This document shows positions 48,357 to 59,457 of a DNA stretch of 64,000 nt, piece by piece (the stretch's first letter is position 1; each line of letters opens with the position of its first letter). The position numbers and the translations under genes were made by a program. The notes beneath the pieces were generated by a model. That model had not been told where the DNA came from. It searched no databases and saw only the letters and a list, made by a program, of their open reading frames with translations. The stretch is from Cocos nucifera (taxonomy: Eukaryota; Streptophyta; Magnoliopsida; Arecales; Arecaceae): assembly GCA_006176705.1 (NCBI GenBank), contig QRFJ01007155.1:41268-105267 (forward strand). Direction: 5' to 3'.

Positions 48357-50156
48357 CTAAAGCCAATTGGCTACAAGTCTAAGTCCCATCTTCTCAAGGT
48401 GGGCTTCGATCTTCTGCTGGCCCAACGGCTTTGTAAGTGGGTCTGCCACATTATCTGCGGAGTTGACTCTCTTGACCTCGACGTAACCCTTCTCGAGGTA
48501 ATCGCGGATGAGGTGGTATCGCCGCTCAATGTGCTTGGATTTCTGGTGAGACCTCGGCTCCTTAGCAAGGGCTATGGCGCCATTGTTGTCGCAGTATAGA
48601 GGAATGGCATCTGATGGCATTACTCCGATTTCTGCAGCAAACTTCTTGTACCAGAATGCTTCCTTCGCAGCCTCTGATGCAGCGATATATTCTGCTTCCA
48701 TGGTGGAATCTGCTATCACCATTTGCTTGAAACTCTTCCAGCTGACAGCACCACCATTGCACACAAACAGACTCCAGATGTCGACTTTCGATCATCTATA
48801 TCGGACATGAAATCCGAGTCTGTGTATCCCTGGACTTGGAGTTCTCCATTACCAAAGACCAACATCATATCCTTAGTTCTTCTCAAGTACTTAAGGATAC
48901 ATTTCACAGAAGTCCAGTGTTCTTCACCTGGATTTGACTGATATCTGCTTGTGACACTCACAGCATGGGCTATATCAGGTCGTGTACATAGCATGGCATA
49001 CATGAGGCTCCCTATTGCAGAAGCATAAGGGATCTTGCTCATGCATTCTATTTCCTCAGGTGTGCTAGGGCACATCTTCTTGGAAAGATGAATACCATGT
49101 CTGAAGGGTATTAATCCCCTCTTAGAGTTTTCCATACTAAACCTCTTTAGTACTTTCTCTATGTACATCTTCTGTGAAAGTCCTAGCATCCTATTCGGTC
49201 TATCCCTATAGACCTTAATTCCTAGAATAAAGGATGCTTCACCTAGGTCTTTCATGGAGAATTCCTTGGACAACCATATTTTGACTGATCGTCAACATGG
49301 GAATATCATTCCCAATAAGGAGGATGTCATCCACGTACAATACGAGGAAGACAACAGCGCTCCCACTGACCTTTTTGAAAACACATGGTTCCTCTTCATT
49401 TTTGATGAAACCAAATATTTTGATCACATCATTGAAATGAGTGTTCCAGCTCCGAGATGCTTGCTTAAGTCCATATATGGACCTTTGCAGCTTGCAAACC
49501 TTGTGATCAGTATCACTGGATGTGAAACCTAGCGGCTGTTCCATATAGATATCTTCCTCAAGATATCCATTTAAGAATGCCATTTTCACGTCCATTTGCC
49601 ATATTTCATAATCGAAATAGGCTGCAACGGCAAGCAATGTGCGGATGGATTTTAGCATAGCCACTGGGAAAAAGGTATCCTGATAGTCAATGCCTTCGCG
49701 TTGACTATAACCTTTTGCCACTAGTCTAGCCTTGAATGTCTCCACATTCCCATCTGCACCAATCTTTCTCTTGAAGATCCATTTACACCCAATAGGTACT
49801 ATACCTTCTGGTGGATCTACCAAGGTCCAGACTTGGTTTGAGTGCATCGAGTCAATTTCTGACTGCATTGCCTCTAGCCATTTCTCGGAGTCGATATCTG
49901 ATATCGCCTCGTTGTAGGTTTTGGGATCATCACCATGAGCACCATTACCTACGAGGAACATTTTCTCTACTTCCTCTGAAATAATACCTAAGTATCTTTC
50001 AGGGGGATGGGAAAACTCTTTTCCGATCTACGAGGTGGAGGAGGTAGTGTTCTTATTGGCTCAACCTGATTTGGTTCCAATTGGTCCTTAGCTCGTTGTA
50101 CTTGTGAGACTTTCTCATCAAGCTTGAATCTGCTTTCCAATGCCGCTATCTTGAAT
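48357..50156 (-). pseudogene. C6 reverse transcriptase and RNase H, nearly intact
   Basis: A 240-codon open piece (49961-49239) carries VWTLVDPPEGIVPIGCKWIF, YEIWQMDVKMAFLNGYLEED and the catalytic YVDDILLIGND (YVDD at 49337-49326). A one-base shift near 49270 leads to a 185-codon piece (49273-48716) with MSKEFSMKDLGEASFILGIK and the start of RNase H, SDFMSDIDDRKSTSGV. After another shift, 48764-48357 gives STMEAEYIAASEAAKEAFW, LYCDNNGAIALAKEPRSHQK and the C-terminus, ending ANWL. All usual copia RT motifs are kept and no residue known to be essential is lost. Only two shifts stop this from being one frame. It is the closest to functional polymerase in the window. Confidence 0.9.
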
Positions 50157-51460
50157 AAACTATTTTTCAAGAAAGATGGCATGTCGACTCACAATCACAT
50201 TGTGGTCTTCTGGAATGTAGAAATAGTATCCTAATGACTCTTTAGGATATCCTATGAATCGAGCTCTGAAGGACCTAAACTCTAACTTGTCCGCTTGTTG
50301 TCTTTTGACATGAGCCGGACAACCCCAAATTCTGAGATGACTCAGACTTGGTTTCTTACCGTGCCATATCTCATACGGTGTGGTAGGAACGGTTTTAGAG
50401 GGAACCCTATTCAGTAGATAAATTGAAGTTAACAATGAGTGTCCCCAAAGAAAATCAGGGAGGTCTGTGAAGCTCATCATGGATCGAACCATATCCAATA
50501 GAGTCCGATTTCTCCATTCTGAAACCCCGTTGAGTTGAGGTGTTCCTGGTGGAGTCCATTGAGAGACTATGCCATTTTTCCTTGAGATAGTCTAGGAATT
50601 TTCCGGCTAAGGTATTCACCTCCTCGATCTGATCGAAGAACCTTAATGGGTTTTCCAGTTTGTTTTTCTACTTCATGTCTGAATTCTTTGAACTTTTCAA
50701 AAGCTTCAGACTTGTGTCTCATAAGATACACATACCCATACCTAGACAGATCATCGGTAAAGGTAATGAAGTAGACAAAATTGCCTCTAGCCGGCACATC
50801 AAATGGGCCGCACACATCAGTATGTACTAGGGCAAGGAGATCTGTGGCCCTCTTCCCCATGTCCAACAAAAGGGAGTTTAGTCATTTTGCCTTGAAGACA
50901 AGATTCACAAGTTGGATATGACTCGAAAGTCAATGGACTCAATAGCCCATTTTTCTCCAATTTGTTGATCCTATCTTCTGCTATATGACCTAATCTCAGG
51001 TGCCATAGATATCTATCATTTGGACTATCCCTAGGTCGTTTTTTGGCATTCACGTTTTTTGCTCGATAGTTAGAATAGGTACATCAATATGTAGCTGATA
51101 AAGACCATTAATAAGAAAACCATTTGCAATTTTATTTCTTTCATAAAGAATGTTACAATGGTCCTTAAAGAAGGTAATCACATAGCCTTCTTGTGCTAAG
51201 CATGAAACAGAAATCAAATTCCTGCTAGCTGCAGGCACATAATAACAGTCTTTCAAAACTAAGTCTAAACCAGATGGTAATCGAAGAGGGTATGTTCCCA
51301 CGGCTACTGCAGCAACTCTTGCTCCATTACCGATGCGTAGGATCATGTCTCCATCCCTCAGCCTCCTGCTATCCTCAAGACCCTGCATGAAGTGCACAGA
51401 TGAGCACTAGAACCAGAGTCAAGCACCCAACTGGATGCAGAAGAAATCCGTAAGGTTAGA
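50157..51460 (-). pseudogene. C6 protease and integrase, nearly intact
   Basis: The protease catalytic LDSG is at 51423-51412. It is followed by a 115-codon open piece (51397-51050) including LRDGDMILRIGNGARV and AASRNLISVSCLAQEGYV. GAG-pre-integrase (51053-50817) has the full HHCC pattern in WHLRLGHIAEDRINKL and TCESCLQGK. Integrase has its first Asp in HTDVCG (50818-50816), the second in RSDRGGEY (near 50629-50627) and a Glu in the SEWRNRT stretch (50519-50517). The C-terminal region is open for 112 codons (50498-50160), with TTPYEIWHGKKPSLSHLRIW. Shifts occur near 51055, 50850 and 50590-50570, several next to A runs. A TAG at 50159-50157 ends the open stretch. Confidence 0.89.
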
Positions 51461-52316
51461 CTCAATAACGAGCATACCTCCAGAAGGACCTTCCTTCTTG
51501 TTCTTCAGGGTGGCCAGGTAAGTAGGGCAGTTCCGCTTCCAATGGCCGTCGCTGTTGCAATGGAAACACTTTCCTTTGACATCGGCCTTTTTCTTCGGCT
51601 CTGCCTTCTTCTTCTTTGATCCTTCCACCTTCTTGCTTTTTCACAGACTTCTTTTTCTTTCCATAAGACTTTCTTTTGGAAGAAGTCCATTCCATAGCAA
51701 GAACTGAGCCTTTAGAACCTTTCATAGAAAGCTCAGCGGTAACCAGCATATTCATTAATTCGGCCAAGGAATTTTGAAGTTTATGCATGTGGTAATTCAT
51801 GATGAATTGCCCATATGCATCAGTCAAGGATTGCAGAATAATATCATTCTGCAGATCCAAGTCTAACTTCACACCGAGCTTCTCAAGCTCTTCCATGTCC
51901 TTGATCATCATGTCAGACAGTGATCTTGGACTGACTGCCCATCACGCATCTTAGCCTTAAAAAGTCATTTCGTGACTTGATACTTTGGCTGCGCGACTCT
52001 GTTCACCAAACATCTCCTGCAGGTGAGCCAACATTTGGCGAGCAGTCCCGATATCTTCATGTTGGCGCTGGAGCTCATCAGACATCGAGCCCAACATGTA
52101 ATATCTGGCCTTATTATCTTCGTCTATCCATTTTTCCAGAGACGCTCTCTGTTCAATGGATGGACGGGCTGGTAAGGTGGGAGGGTCCTGGTCCAATACA
52201 TGGGTTAACTTCTCGGAACCCAAAATAATTTTGTAGTTCCTGAGCCAATCTTTATAATTGGGTCCAGTCAGTCTATGTGTGTCCAGGATACGTGCCAATG
52301 GGTTGGACGCAGACAT
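51461..52316 (-). pseudogene. C6 gag, nearly intact
   Basis: The start at 52316 (MSASNPLARILDTHRLTGPN) matches C4 and follows a plain leader. The gag core continues as YKDWLRNYKIILGSEKLTHV and GSMSDELQRQHEDIGTARQM to about 51960. Two small indels (near 51976 and 51907) shift and then restore the frame. In the proper frame a TGA stands at 51967-51965, the same codon as in C4. A further piece (51911-51650) has MIKDMEELEKLGVKLDLDLQ. After a shift near 51640 comes a Lys-rich linker and an intact zinc knuckle, CFHCNSDGHWKRNC (51568-51527), which binds RNA. Total about 285 codons. Confidence 0.88.
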
Positions 52317-54177
52317 TTTTCCTGTAGAGAGTCAAAGATTCTAGTTAGATACTGTAATTATTGACTTGACCAATTTATTTAGGGAATTTTATTTTTAAAC
52401 AAATTAGCTCCCACTATTTTCTCGGATCCCTACACTCCCTCTGTAGAGATGCAAAAATCTCCATGATTAATGATTTCTAGTGGGTGGTGCGGTCTCACCA
52501 ACTGACTCATCACCTCACCTAACAGTTATTGGTGATGGGTTAGCCAATGAGTGAACAACTCTTGTTCAATGATTCTCTAATCATGGTGCACCCAAACTTG
52601 GTCTCTAATTCATGAATCTCACCGTATCCGAAATATTGATCCACTCCTTAGTTAAGTCAGACCCACCATTTGCATAGACTGGATTCCTAATTGAGTCTCT
52701 CACCGTATCCAAAATATTGAGCCCAACTCATCCTCCAGCCCATAGCATCCAATGCCTAATAGACATGGTTGCATCTTTCCGGTGCAACTGAGCCACTGTA
52801 TCCAGCCGAGAACAATCAACCCCGGGAAGGGCCCGCACATCTACAATGGTGGAAGACCTCAGACTTAATCTTTTCTTAGGGAGAATTGATTCAGGTCTCA
52901 TTAAACTAGACTTGGCATAGTCATAACAATTATGACTAACCTAGTGGCATGGGTTAGCTCGGATTATTGACCACCTCAGATCAGAACTGTGTCAACAGAT
53001 ATGGCCAGGTAAGTGAGACCGGTGGAAGGAATATGCCATTAACTCGTACAAGAATGCATTCAGGTCGAGTAGCTTCCAATTAAAAACCAGTCGGTCGTAT
53101 GTGCCAAACTTACCTTAGACACCAAATTATTGAGCCAGAACCAATTGGGTTAGCCTACAATCCAGACTCTAACCTCTGAGCCTAATTAGGTCTTGCTTGA
53201 TCGTGACTCGATCTTGACCCAGACTTAATCCTATTAGGCTGGTCAATTTAAGCATTGTTGATCCCATCTAACCAACTCTTGATTCGGTTTGATCAACCGC
53301 TTAGACCTAATTGAGCTACCCAAGCCCGAACCCAGTATTATGAATATGTCTTAGATCTGAAATTCTCAATTTTAGACCTAATTAATATTCCATAATCTTA
53401 ATTCTTAATTAAGTAGGGTTCATAAATAAAATATGCACAATAAATCCTAGGGTTTCAGGATCTAGGGTTTTGCAGAAAGTAAGTTTTGGGTTTCTGATTA
53501 AGGACGAACACGCAGCACCCCTACACATCATAAGAACACCCCATCGAATGGGAAGAGAGGGCCTTTAAACCCTTCTTCATTCTTATGACCGGACGGCCAA
53601 GAGGAACGCCTTAATCAGGAACATTCAATACTACAAAATAGTTTTAGATCTATATCATATATCTCATATATACAAATTAGATCTAATCATGGCATATTTT
53701 GCATACATCTCATGTATCAAATCATGCATATTTTTTCAGATCTAAATTATCTCATAATAATCTAAAAAATTAGATTTAAATTGATCTAATCAAAATAAAT
53801 TCTAATCTAGACAATTATGTAGAACTATTCTACAACTAGTCTAGACATGCATCAATCATATCTCATATGATATTTAAAATTAAATAATTTTTATTTGCTA
53901 TTTTTTAGATGTTATTATAACACTTATAATATCAAAAAATAGTAAATAAATAGATCTAAAATATGATTTAATCAGATTAAATCAAAGAAAACATGCAAGA
54001 CTATTCTATAGAACTATTCTATTCTAGAACTAGTCATGCATATCTTCTAATCTTAGATCCAAATCATTTAATTTTAATTTTTTCTAATTTCAGATCTGAT
54101 CACATCTCATGTGACATCTAAAATCACTTATTTTCTAATTAAAATAAATTTAAAATCAGATCTAAATAATTTTTTAG
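52317..54177 (-). other. C6 leader RNA region
   Basis: This is 1.86 kb of leader, matching that of C4. It includes the conserved hairpin at 53494-53618 and a perfect short stem GTAGAA-CTA-TTCTAC near 53819-53833 on the plus strand. No coding region was seen. Confidence 0.65.
53494..53618 (-). other. Conserved long hairpin in the C6 leader
   Basis: The outer stem is 10 bp (53494-53503 with 53609-53618), the middle stem 8 bp (53529-53536 with 53580-53587), and an inner CCCAT/ATGGG stem closes on a TCG loop on the sense strand. In C4 the fifth inner pair is T-A, here C-G: a compensatory double change. Confidence 0.6.
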
Positions 54178-54196
54178 AACCATGGCTCTGATACCA
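54178..54196 (-). other. C6 primer-binding site
   Basis: On the minus strand TGGTATCAGAGCCATGGTT starts two bases inside the LTR. Its first 13 bases fit initiator tRNA-Met exactly. Confidence 0.88.
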
Positions 54197-54198
54197 GT

Positions 54199-56481
54199 TG
54201 AAGGGAAATCCTGATTTCCCGGTCCAGGTTCGTTCAGATCTGATCAGATCAAGAGATATATTTCAAAAATTTTTCTCTTGATCTAATCAGATCTTGATAT
54301 TTTAGATCTAATTCTTATTATTTTAATAAATAAAATAAAATAAGATAAATTAAATCAAATTTAATTTACCTGATTTGGGTAATCCTATTACCCTGTTGAT
54401 GATCCTGTTTGCAGCGGGAAGGTTCTGGATCTAGCCACGCAAGCGCCTGGCCTCTACCGGTATCCACTCGGGTTGGATCTGGAGATCCTCTTCTTCTCTA
54501 TCACATCCTCCAAAAATTAGATCTGGATCTGATCTGGAGGATCTTCAAAACTCCTTTTGAAGATCAGCAGTCGTCCTTTGCAGCAGCGCAGCCTTCTTAG
54601 CTTTTGATCGCCTTTCTCTTGATCTGGATCGCACCAACCAAAGGTCCAAAACTCCTTTTGGACGTGGAGAGCAGAGGGGAGAAGGATGGCATGGAGGAGG
54701 AAGAGGGGAGAGGCAGCCTTGGGGCATGGGAATTGATTGAATTCTCTTAAAGTTGGGTTGGGCGCAGGGTCTTATTTATAGACTAAGCGTGATCCAACTC
54801 CTCTTCTTCCCAACCAATCACAACCCTTTGTGAAATCAGATCTAAATCTGATTGGTGGGAATAGAGTCCCCTGGATTCCTCCTTAGAGGGTGCCTAAGAC
54901 CAGTCAAAGTGGATGGTTCTTAGAAGAACTCTAATTGGAATCCAAAAAGGAGATGGAGTCCTTGTCCAACAAGGACTCCTAGGCGCCTCCAACTTGGGCT
55001 CCACACCCCTCCTAGGGCGTGGCGCGCCCCTCCTTGCCAGGTTCTGGCAGGGGGACAAGGCCCCCACCAGCTCTCCAATAGGTGCATGACATGTGGTCAA
55101 AAGTCAAAGGTCAATGGTCATTTGACCAGTCAAAGGTAGACTTTTGACCAAAGTCAAAGAACAAGAAATGGCAGGTGACCAAAAATGGCAGGTAATGTCT
55201 TACAAATAAGACAACCTTTTCTGACTTGGACAACCTCCAGTCAGACCATATGAAGGCCTCTGATTGAGCACAAACTCCTTTGGCTCAGTCAGGACAACTT
55301 ATTTATGATAGTAAAAGAAGAACGTTAGGTTCAATCGAGTGCTAGCACGATTTCCTTGAACCTAATTGAATCTCATTCAGATCAATTGAACTAGATAGTT
55401 CAATTGATGATCACCAGATTCAAACCCTTGTTTGTGTGACCCAGTTAGGTTCAGTTCTGTATGGTAATGGGATATGTCATGATCTCTATCATCGACATCA
55501 TCGAAACTCCTTTCGATGGATCAGAACTCTTCTGATTCGAACAGCTAGAATGATCGATCATCTAAATCATTCTAATTGCTCCCAAAATCCACCAGTGACA
55601 CCTAGCAGTATATGGTGGCAACCCATCAGAGCTGAATGCGAACCTCTTGGTGCAGCTACCTGTGTGATTAAGTTCTTCTATCTTGAGCCCCGATCAGATT
55701 AGGGTTAAGGTGAACTCGTCAAACCCTAGTCTCTGTCATATGATGTAATCATTCGATTCGAGTCCAATGTGAAAATCTAAATAGAAACTCTTTCTATTAT
55801 TTCACTCTACCATGGCCATGGGCTTCTGGACTTGATTCTCATGATCATCATAGGGCTGCTCCTCTACCACCGAGGTAGATAGATTCCATCTTGATGCAAT
55901 CCAGTTCCTACAATGAACATGCTATAGCCAACATACACCTCAGGGTTCCATATGGCTAGGAGACCGAGTAATGGTGTAGTCAAACTATAACACCCTCAAG
56001 GTGAACTGCCGATGCATCTCAGGTCAAAGAACCAGACACACTACTGCAGCATCGAGTCAGTCATTGACGAGAAGGTAGACTTCCCTAATGACTACTCGAG
56101 GTGGTCACGCTCAGTGCCCTCGTTCTCTAACGAGTACCTGTACTCTCGCTCCGGTGTCTCCACACCGTAGACTCAAGACTCATCTACTAAAGAGAAGCGA
56201 TTGTACACCAACCTTCCGGATCAATCACCATCCTCGTGATGATCCTATGGTCGGGAGCATTTTATGAGTTAATAATGATTATTCATGTCTTAAATTTTCA
56301 ACTCTTGAAAATATGAATTATCATTACCATTAACTCAAAGGATGTATCACAGACACTAAATACACATATGTGATAGAAAATAACCCATTTTATTGATTTA
56401 TAGTCAAAATTATAATTTTGCCCCTAGAAGTGTATTACAAGTGTCAGCCAATTCTGGCTTCTAGGGCACATATATCTAATA
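54199..56481 (-). repeat. C6 5' LTR (Beta)
   Basis: The LTR is 2283 bp. On the minus strand it starts TATTAGATATATGTGCCC and ends GATTTCCCTTCA. A TATA-like CTATAAATAAG is at 54782-54772. The portion 55256-56481 is nearly identical to the 3' LTR, including a 267-bp block that encodes the same 88 residues in both (55436-55702 and 47289-47555). The portion 54199 to about 55180 differs markedly. Confidence 0.88.
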
Positions 56482-56487
56482 CTTCCT

Positions 56488-56578
56488 TTTGTAGGAAACA
56501 AAGCAAGTCTTAAATGACAAATATTTAAACATAGAAAAATTTTGTCTACAAGTTACCAAATGAGATCTTTCCTACAAA
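56488..56578. repeat. Short inverted-repeat segment at the C6-C2 junction
   Basis: A perfect 11-bp inverted repeat (TTTGTAGGAAA at 56488-56498, TTTCCTACAAA at 56568-56578) brackets about 70 bp. This stretch does not match the integrase text expected here. It could be a tiny inserted or deleted element, filler DNA or a rearranged stretch of C2. The right arm overlaps the point where C2 text resumes. Confidence 0.4.
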
Positions 56579-57629
56579 TTTTTGACTTTCGAGAGAATGG
56601 GATTTCTGAATGGACTCCTCTGGAACACCATAGCATAATGGTGTATCTGAAAGGAGGAATCGAACCCTATTGGACATGGTTCGATCCATGATGGAATTTA
56701 CTGGTCTACCTATCTTTTTATGGGGACATGCACTCGAGTCAGCCTGTTACCTTCTAAATAGAGTTTTAAGTAAGTCTGTCTCCAAAATGCCATATGATAT
56801 ATGAACAGGACGTAAGCCAGTACTCTTGCACCTTAGGATTTAGTGCTGTCCATCTTATGTCAAACATTTAGTAACGGACAAGCTTGGACCTAGGTCTGAC
56901 AAGTGTTATTTCATAGGGTACCCAAAAGAGATTAAAGGGTATTACTTCTATCTAGCTGATGAACCAAAGATATTTGTCAGTCTTAAGATAGTCTTCTTAG
57001 AAAAGGAGTTCCTAGGTGAAGGGACTAATGCCTCTAAGGTTGAACTTGAGGAAGTTCAATAGATAGAAAAATTGACATAAGTAGTTGAACCTAAATTAGA
57101 TTTGATTAGATCAAATTCGGAGCCCATTAAACCTGCACACTTAATTTGGTCTGGTAGAGTACCATGTCAACTAGATAGATACTATGATTTCATGGTCTAG
57201 AACGATGATCCTGTCGAACTCGATGAGAACGATGAGGATCCAATCATTTACATCGATGCAATGCAGAGATTCGACTCTGAGAATTGGCTTGAGGCCATGA
57301 AATCCAAAATGGAGTCCATGAAGGTCAATGATGTATGGACATTGGTTGATCCACCTGAAGGGGTAAAACCCACAGGGTGTAAGTGAGTCTTCAAGTGGAA
57401 AAGGAGCACAGACAGGAAGGTGGAGACCTATAAAGCCTATTTGGTTACCAAGGGATATCATCAATGTTATGGTATAGACTATGATGTGATATTTTCTCCT
57501 ATGGCAATGCTCAAATCCATTCGAATCATGCTTGTGATAGCTATCCATCTAGACTATAAGATCTAGTAGATGGATGTGAAGATAGCTTTTCTGAATGAAG
57601 AGCTAGAGGAAGAAGTGTATATGATACAA
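56567..57629 (+). pseudogene. C2 integrase C-terminus and RT N-terminus
   Basis: After C6 the integrase text resumes with HNGVSERRNRTLLDMVRSMM, which includes the third catalytic acid (Glu). It continues with FLWGHALESACYLLNRVLSK, GRKPVLLHLRI, FIGYPKEIKGYYFYLADE and FLEKEFLGEGTNASKVELEE. RT begins with DDPVELDENDEDPIIYIDAM, WLEAMKSKMESMKVNDVWTL and KAYLVTKGYHQCYGIDYD. Trp codons have become stops near 56850 and 57385, and the Trp-Gln pair at 57564-57569 is TAG TAG. Apart from stops the frame is remarkably steady. It ends at EEEVYMIQP, where the mixed stretch begins. Confidence 0.85.
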
Positions 57630-59275
57630 CCTATTTCCCGATCCAGGATTCGTCCACATCCATAGATCAAGAGTATATTTCTAAATTTTCTCTGTGCAAG
57701 CTTCAATTTCAGGTCCATTTATGGATTGAAGCAGGCATCTCGGAGTTAGAACATACATTTTGATAGGATGATCAACCCTGACATATCCTGACTTCGCGGA
57801 AGGTTAAGAATGGAGAAGAGCCTTGCATACCGGTATGAGTGGGCTAATGGTGCAATGGTTGTATTTCTTGATAAAAATTGTATGTGGATGATATTCAAAA
57901 CTCTTAATTGGAAATGATGTACTTGCATTATAAGGAATAAAGATCTATCGCTGTTGTCATAATTCTCAGCAACCTGTCCAAAACTCTTTTGGATTGGAGA
58001 GAGGGGAGAAGAGACATCCTAGAGAAGGAGGGGAGAGGCATCCTAGGGATGAAGATCTATAGAGATAGATTTAAAAGATTGCTCGGGTCTTATTTATAGA
58101 CCCAGTCCACATATATTCAACCATACAACCCTATGCTGAAGAGATTAAATCAGTTGGATGGACCCCTGAATTTCCTTAAGATGCCTATGACCAGCAATTG
58201 GATTCTAGTAGAACCGATAGGAATCCATAAAGGGATGGAGTTCTCTCTCAAAGAAGGATCCTAGGCGCCTCCACTTGGGCTCACAACACCTTAAGAGAGA
58301 AAGCATATGAGGGGGATAGGCCCCCAATTTCATATGCTGACATTGGTCATAGTCAAAGGGTTCTATTATGTATGCCATAACATGTTTTGATGCAAAGAAC
58401 TAAGATATAGCATACTCACTATGGAGATTGTGAGTAAGATACCAATCTTGGAAACCTCCAGGAGAGAACCATTGGAAGGTTATTAGAAAACCATCCAGTA
58501 AAGTATTTGAGAAGTACTAAGGATCAATGGCTTATTTAAGTGGTGAGTCCTTGGATGTAAGACTTGATAGGTTTATAGACTCTAGTTTTCAGTCTGATCA
58601 CGATGATAGCAAAAGTATGTTGGGACCCAGTATGTATTTGTATCCTTATTGGAGTAGCTGTCTGCTAGAAGAGTTTCAAGCAGCACACTGTGGCCGACTT
58701 AGTTTGCAACAGGTCGAGTATGTCGCTGCATCAGACGCTGCCAAAGATCCAGTAGTGTGACTGAGAAAATTCATACCCACCAAGCTGAATGGAACCTCTT
58801 GTAGCACCTATGTGATTCTCCTATCTTGAGCCCCGATAGTCTAGTTCTGCTCTACTAGTGATAGCTTTGGAGCCATTGTTTAGGCAAAGGAATTAAATAG
58901 AAGGCATTATTTCACCAGCAGGCCATATTTCTGGACTTGAACATATTCTAGGGCATCGCTACCACCGAGGTAGATATCTAGGAGATCCATTCCTACAATC
59001 GAGATGATGCCAACATCGACCTCAGGGTCACATGGCTAAGATCGAGTAATGGTGTAGTCAAGGAGAACCTCGTCAATCCATGCATTACTAAAGCTGTTAT
59101 GATGAAGGAGTTGGAGAAGGTGACTTCAAGACTCGAAGATGGTCACGTATGCCCTAGATACTACAGTACCTGTAATTGGCTCCGGTTAGTCCAAGTGACT
59201 CAAGATTATTGGGAATAGTGTCCCAAAGCTAATAATCCTCGAGCTTGTCGGGAGCTGTTTATGATTAATAATGTA
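57630..59275. other. Mixed stretch: C2 RT-RNase H interleaved with a Beta LTR
   Basis: This region should encode the C2 RT C-terminus and RNase H. Pieces of that are present (a TGTATGTGGATGATATT catalytic stretch at 57879, GATCACGATGATAGCAAAAG near 58597). Between them lie pieces matching the C6 5' LTR in its plus-strand order: 57633 with 54214, 57977 with 54645, 58085 with 54767 (17 identical bases), 58261 with 54980, 58821 with 55679 (17 identical), 58971 with 55866 and 59044 with 55966. Both parents stay collinear, and the switches come every few to a few dozen bases. It is probably an artefact of consensus building; no protein can be read. Confidence 0.75.
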
Positions 59276-59457
59276 CTATTTTTTATACTTATATATGAAT
59301 TATTAATAAATAAAATTTATTTTGATATTTTATCATCATAAAATCTCACATCTTCTAATAAACTCCTATGTTGTGGTGATGTCCTTAGGACTATTTAGCA
59401 TCGATAAAGGAGGATTTGTCATTTAGTCTTTAAACCTGTTTGCGATCAAATGATACA
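59209..59457 (+). repeat. C2 3' LTR, first 249 bp only
   Basis: It begins TATTGGGAATAGTGTCCC and matches 10138 onward, clearly so from 59280. The first 65 bases still contain Beta LTR words such as GTCGGGAGC. It is cut at 59457 in AATGATACATTTTT, where gypsy-related sequence starts. Confidence 0.8.

Larger units (their letters stand above)
46056..56481 (-). mobile_element. C6: full-length Beta Ty1/copia element on the minus strand
   Basis: This is the best preserved element: 5' LTR (56481-54199), primer site (54196-54178), leader, gag-pol (52316-48357), polypurine tract and 3' LTR (48342-46056). It totals 10.4 kb. All polyprotein domains are present with catalytic residues intact, but it has several one-base shifts and at least two in-frame stops. 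The flanking five bases (CTATC left, CTTCC right) agree at only three positions, so the target duplication is not proven. It interrupts the integrase of C2. Confidence 0.9.
10138..59457 (+). mobile_element. C2: outermost Alpha Ty1/copia element hosting the nest
   Basis: C2 consists of a 5' LTR (10138-12673), a tRNA-Met primer site (12675), a shortened leader, a gag stub (13440-13482), gag to integrase (44544-46055), integrase to reverse transcriptase (56567-57629), a mixed-sequence stretch (57630-59275) and the first 249 bp of a 3' LTR (59209-59457). The 3' LTR start matches the 5' LTR start closely, including an identical block around TATTTTATCATCATAAAATC at 10235 and 59323. The gag text is continuous in meaning across the C3 insertion, and the integrase text is continuous across C6. 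C2 is therefore the oldest element of the nest. Confidence 0.85.

Noticed and set aside
57171..57548. A 125-codon minus-strand open frame
   Set aside because: It is the antisense of C2 RT text, which reads well on the plus strand; it has no family features of its own.
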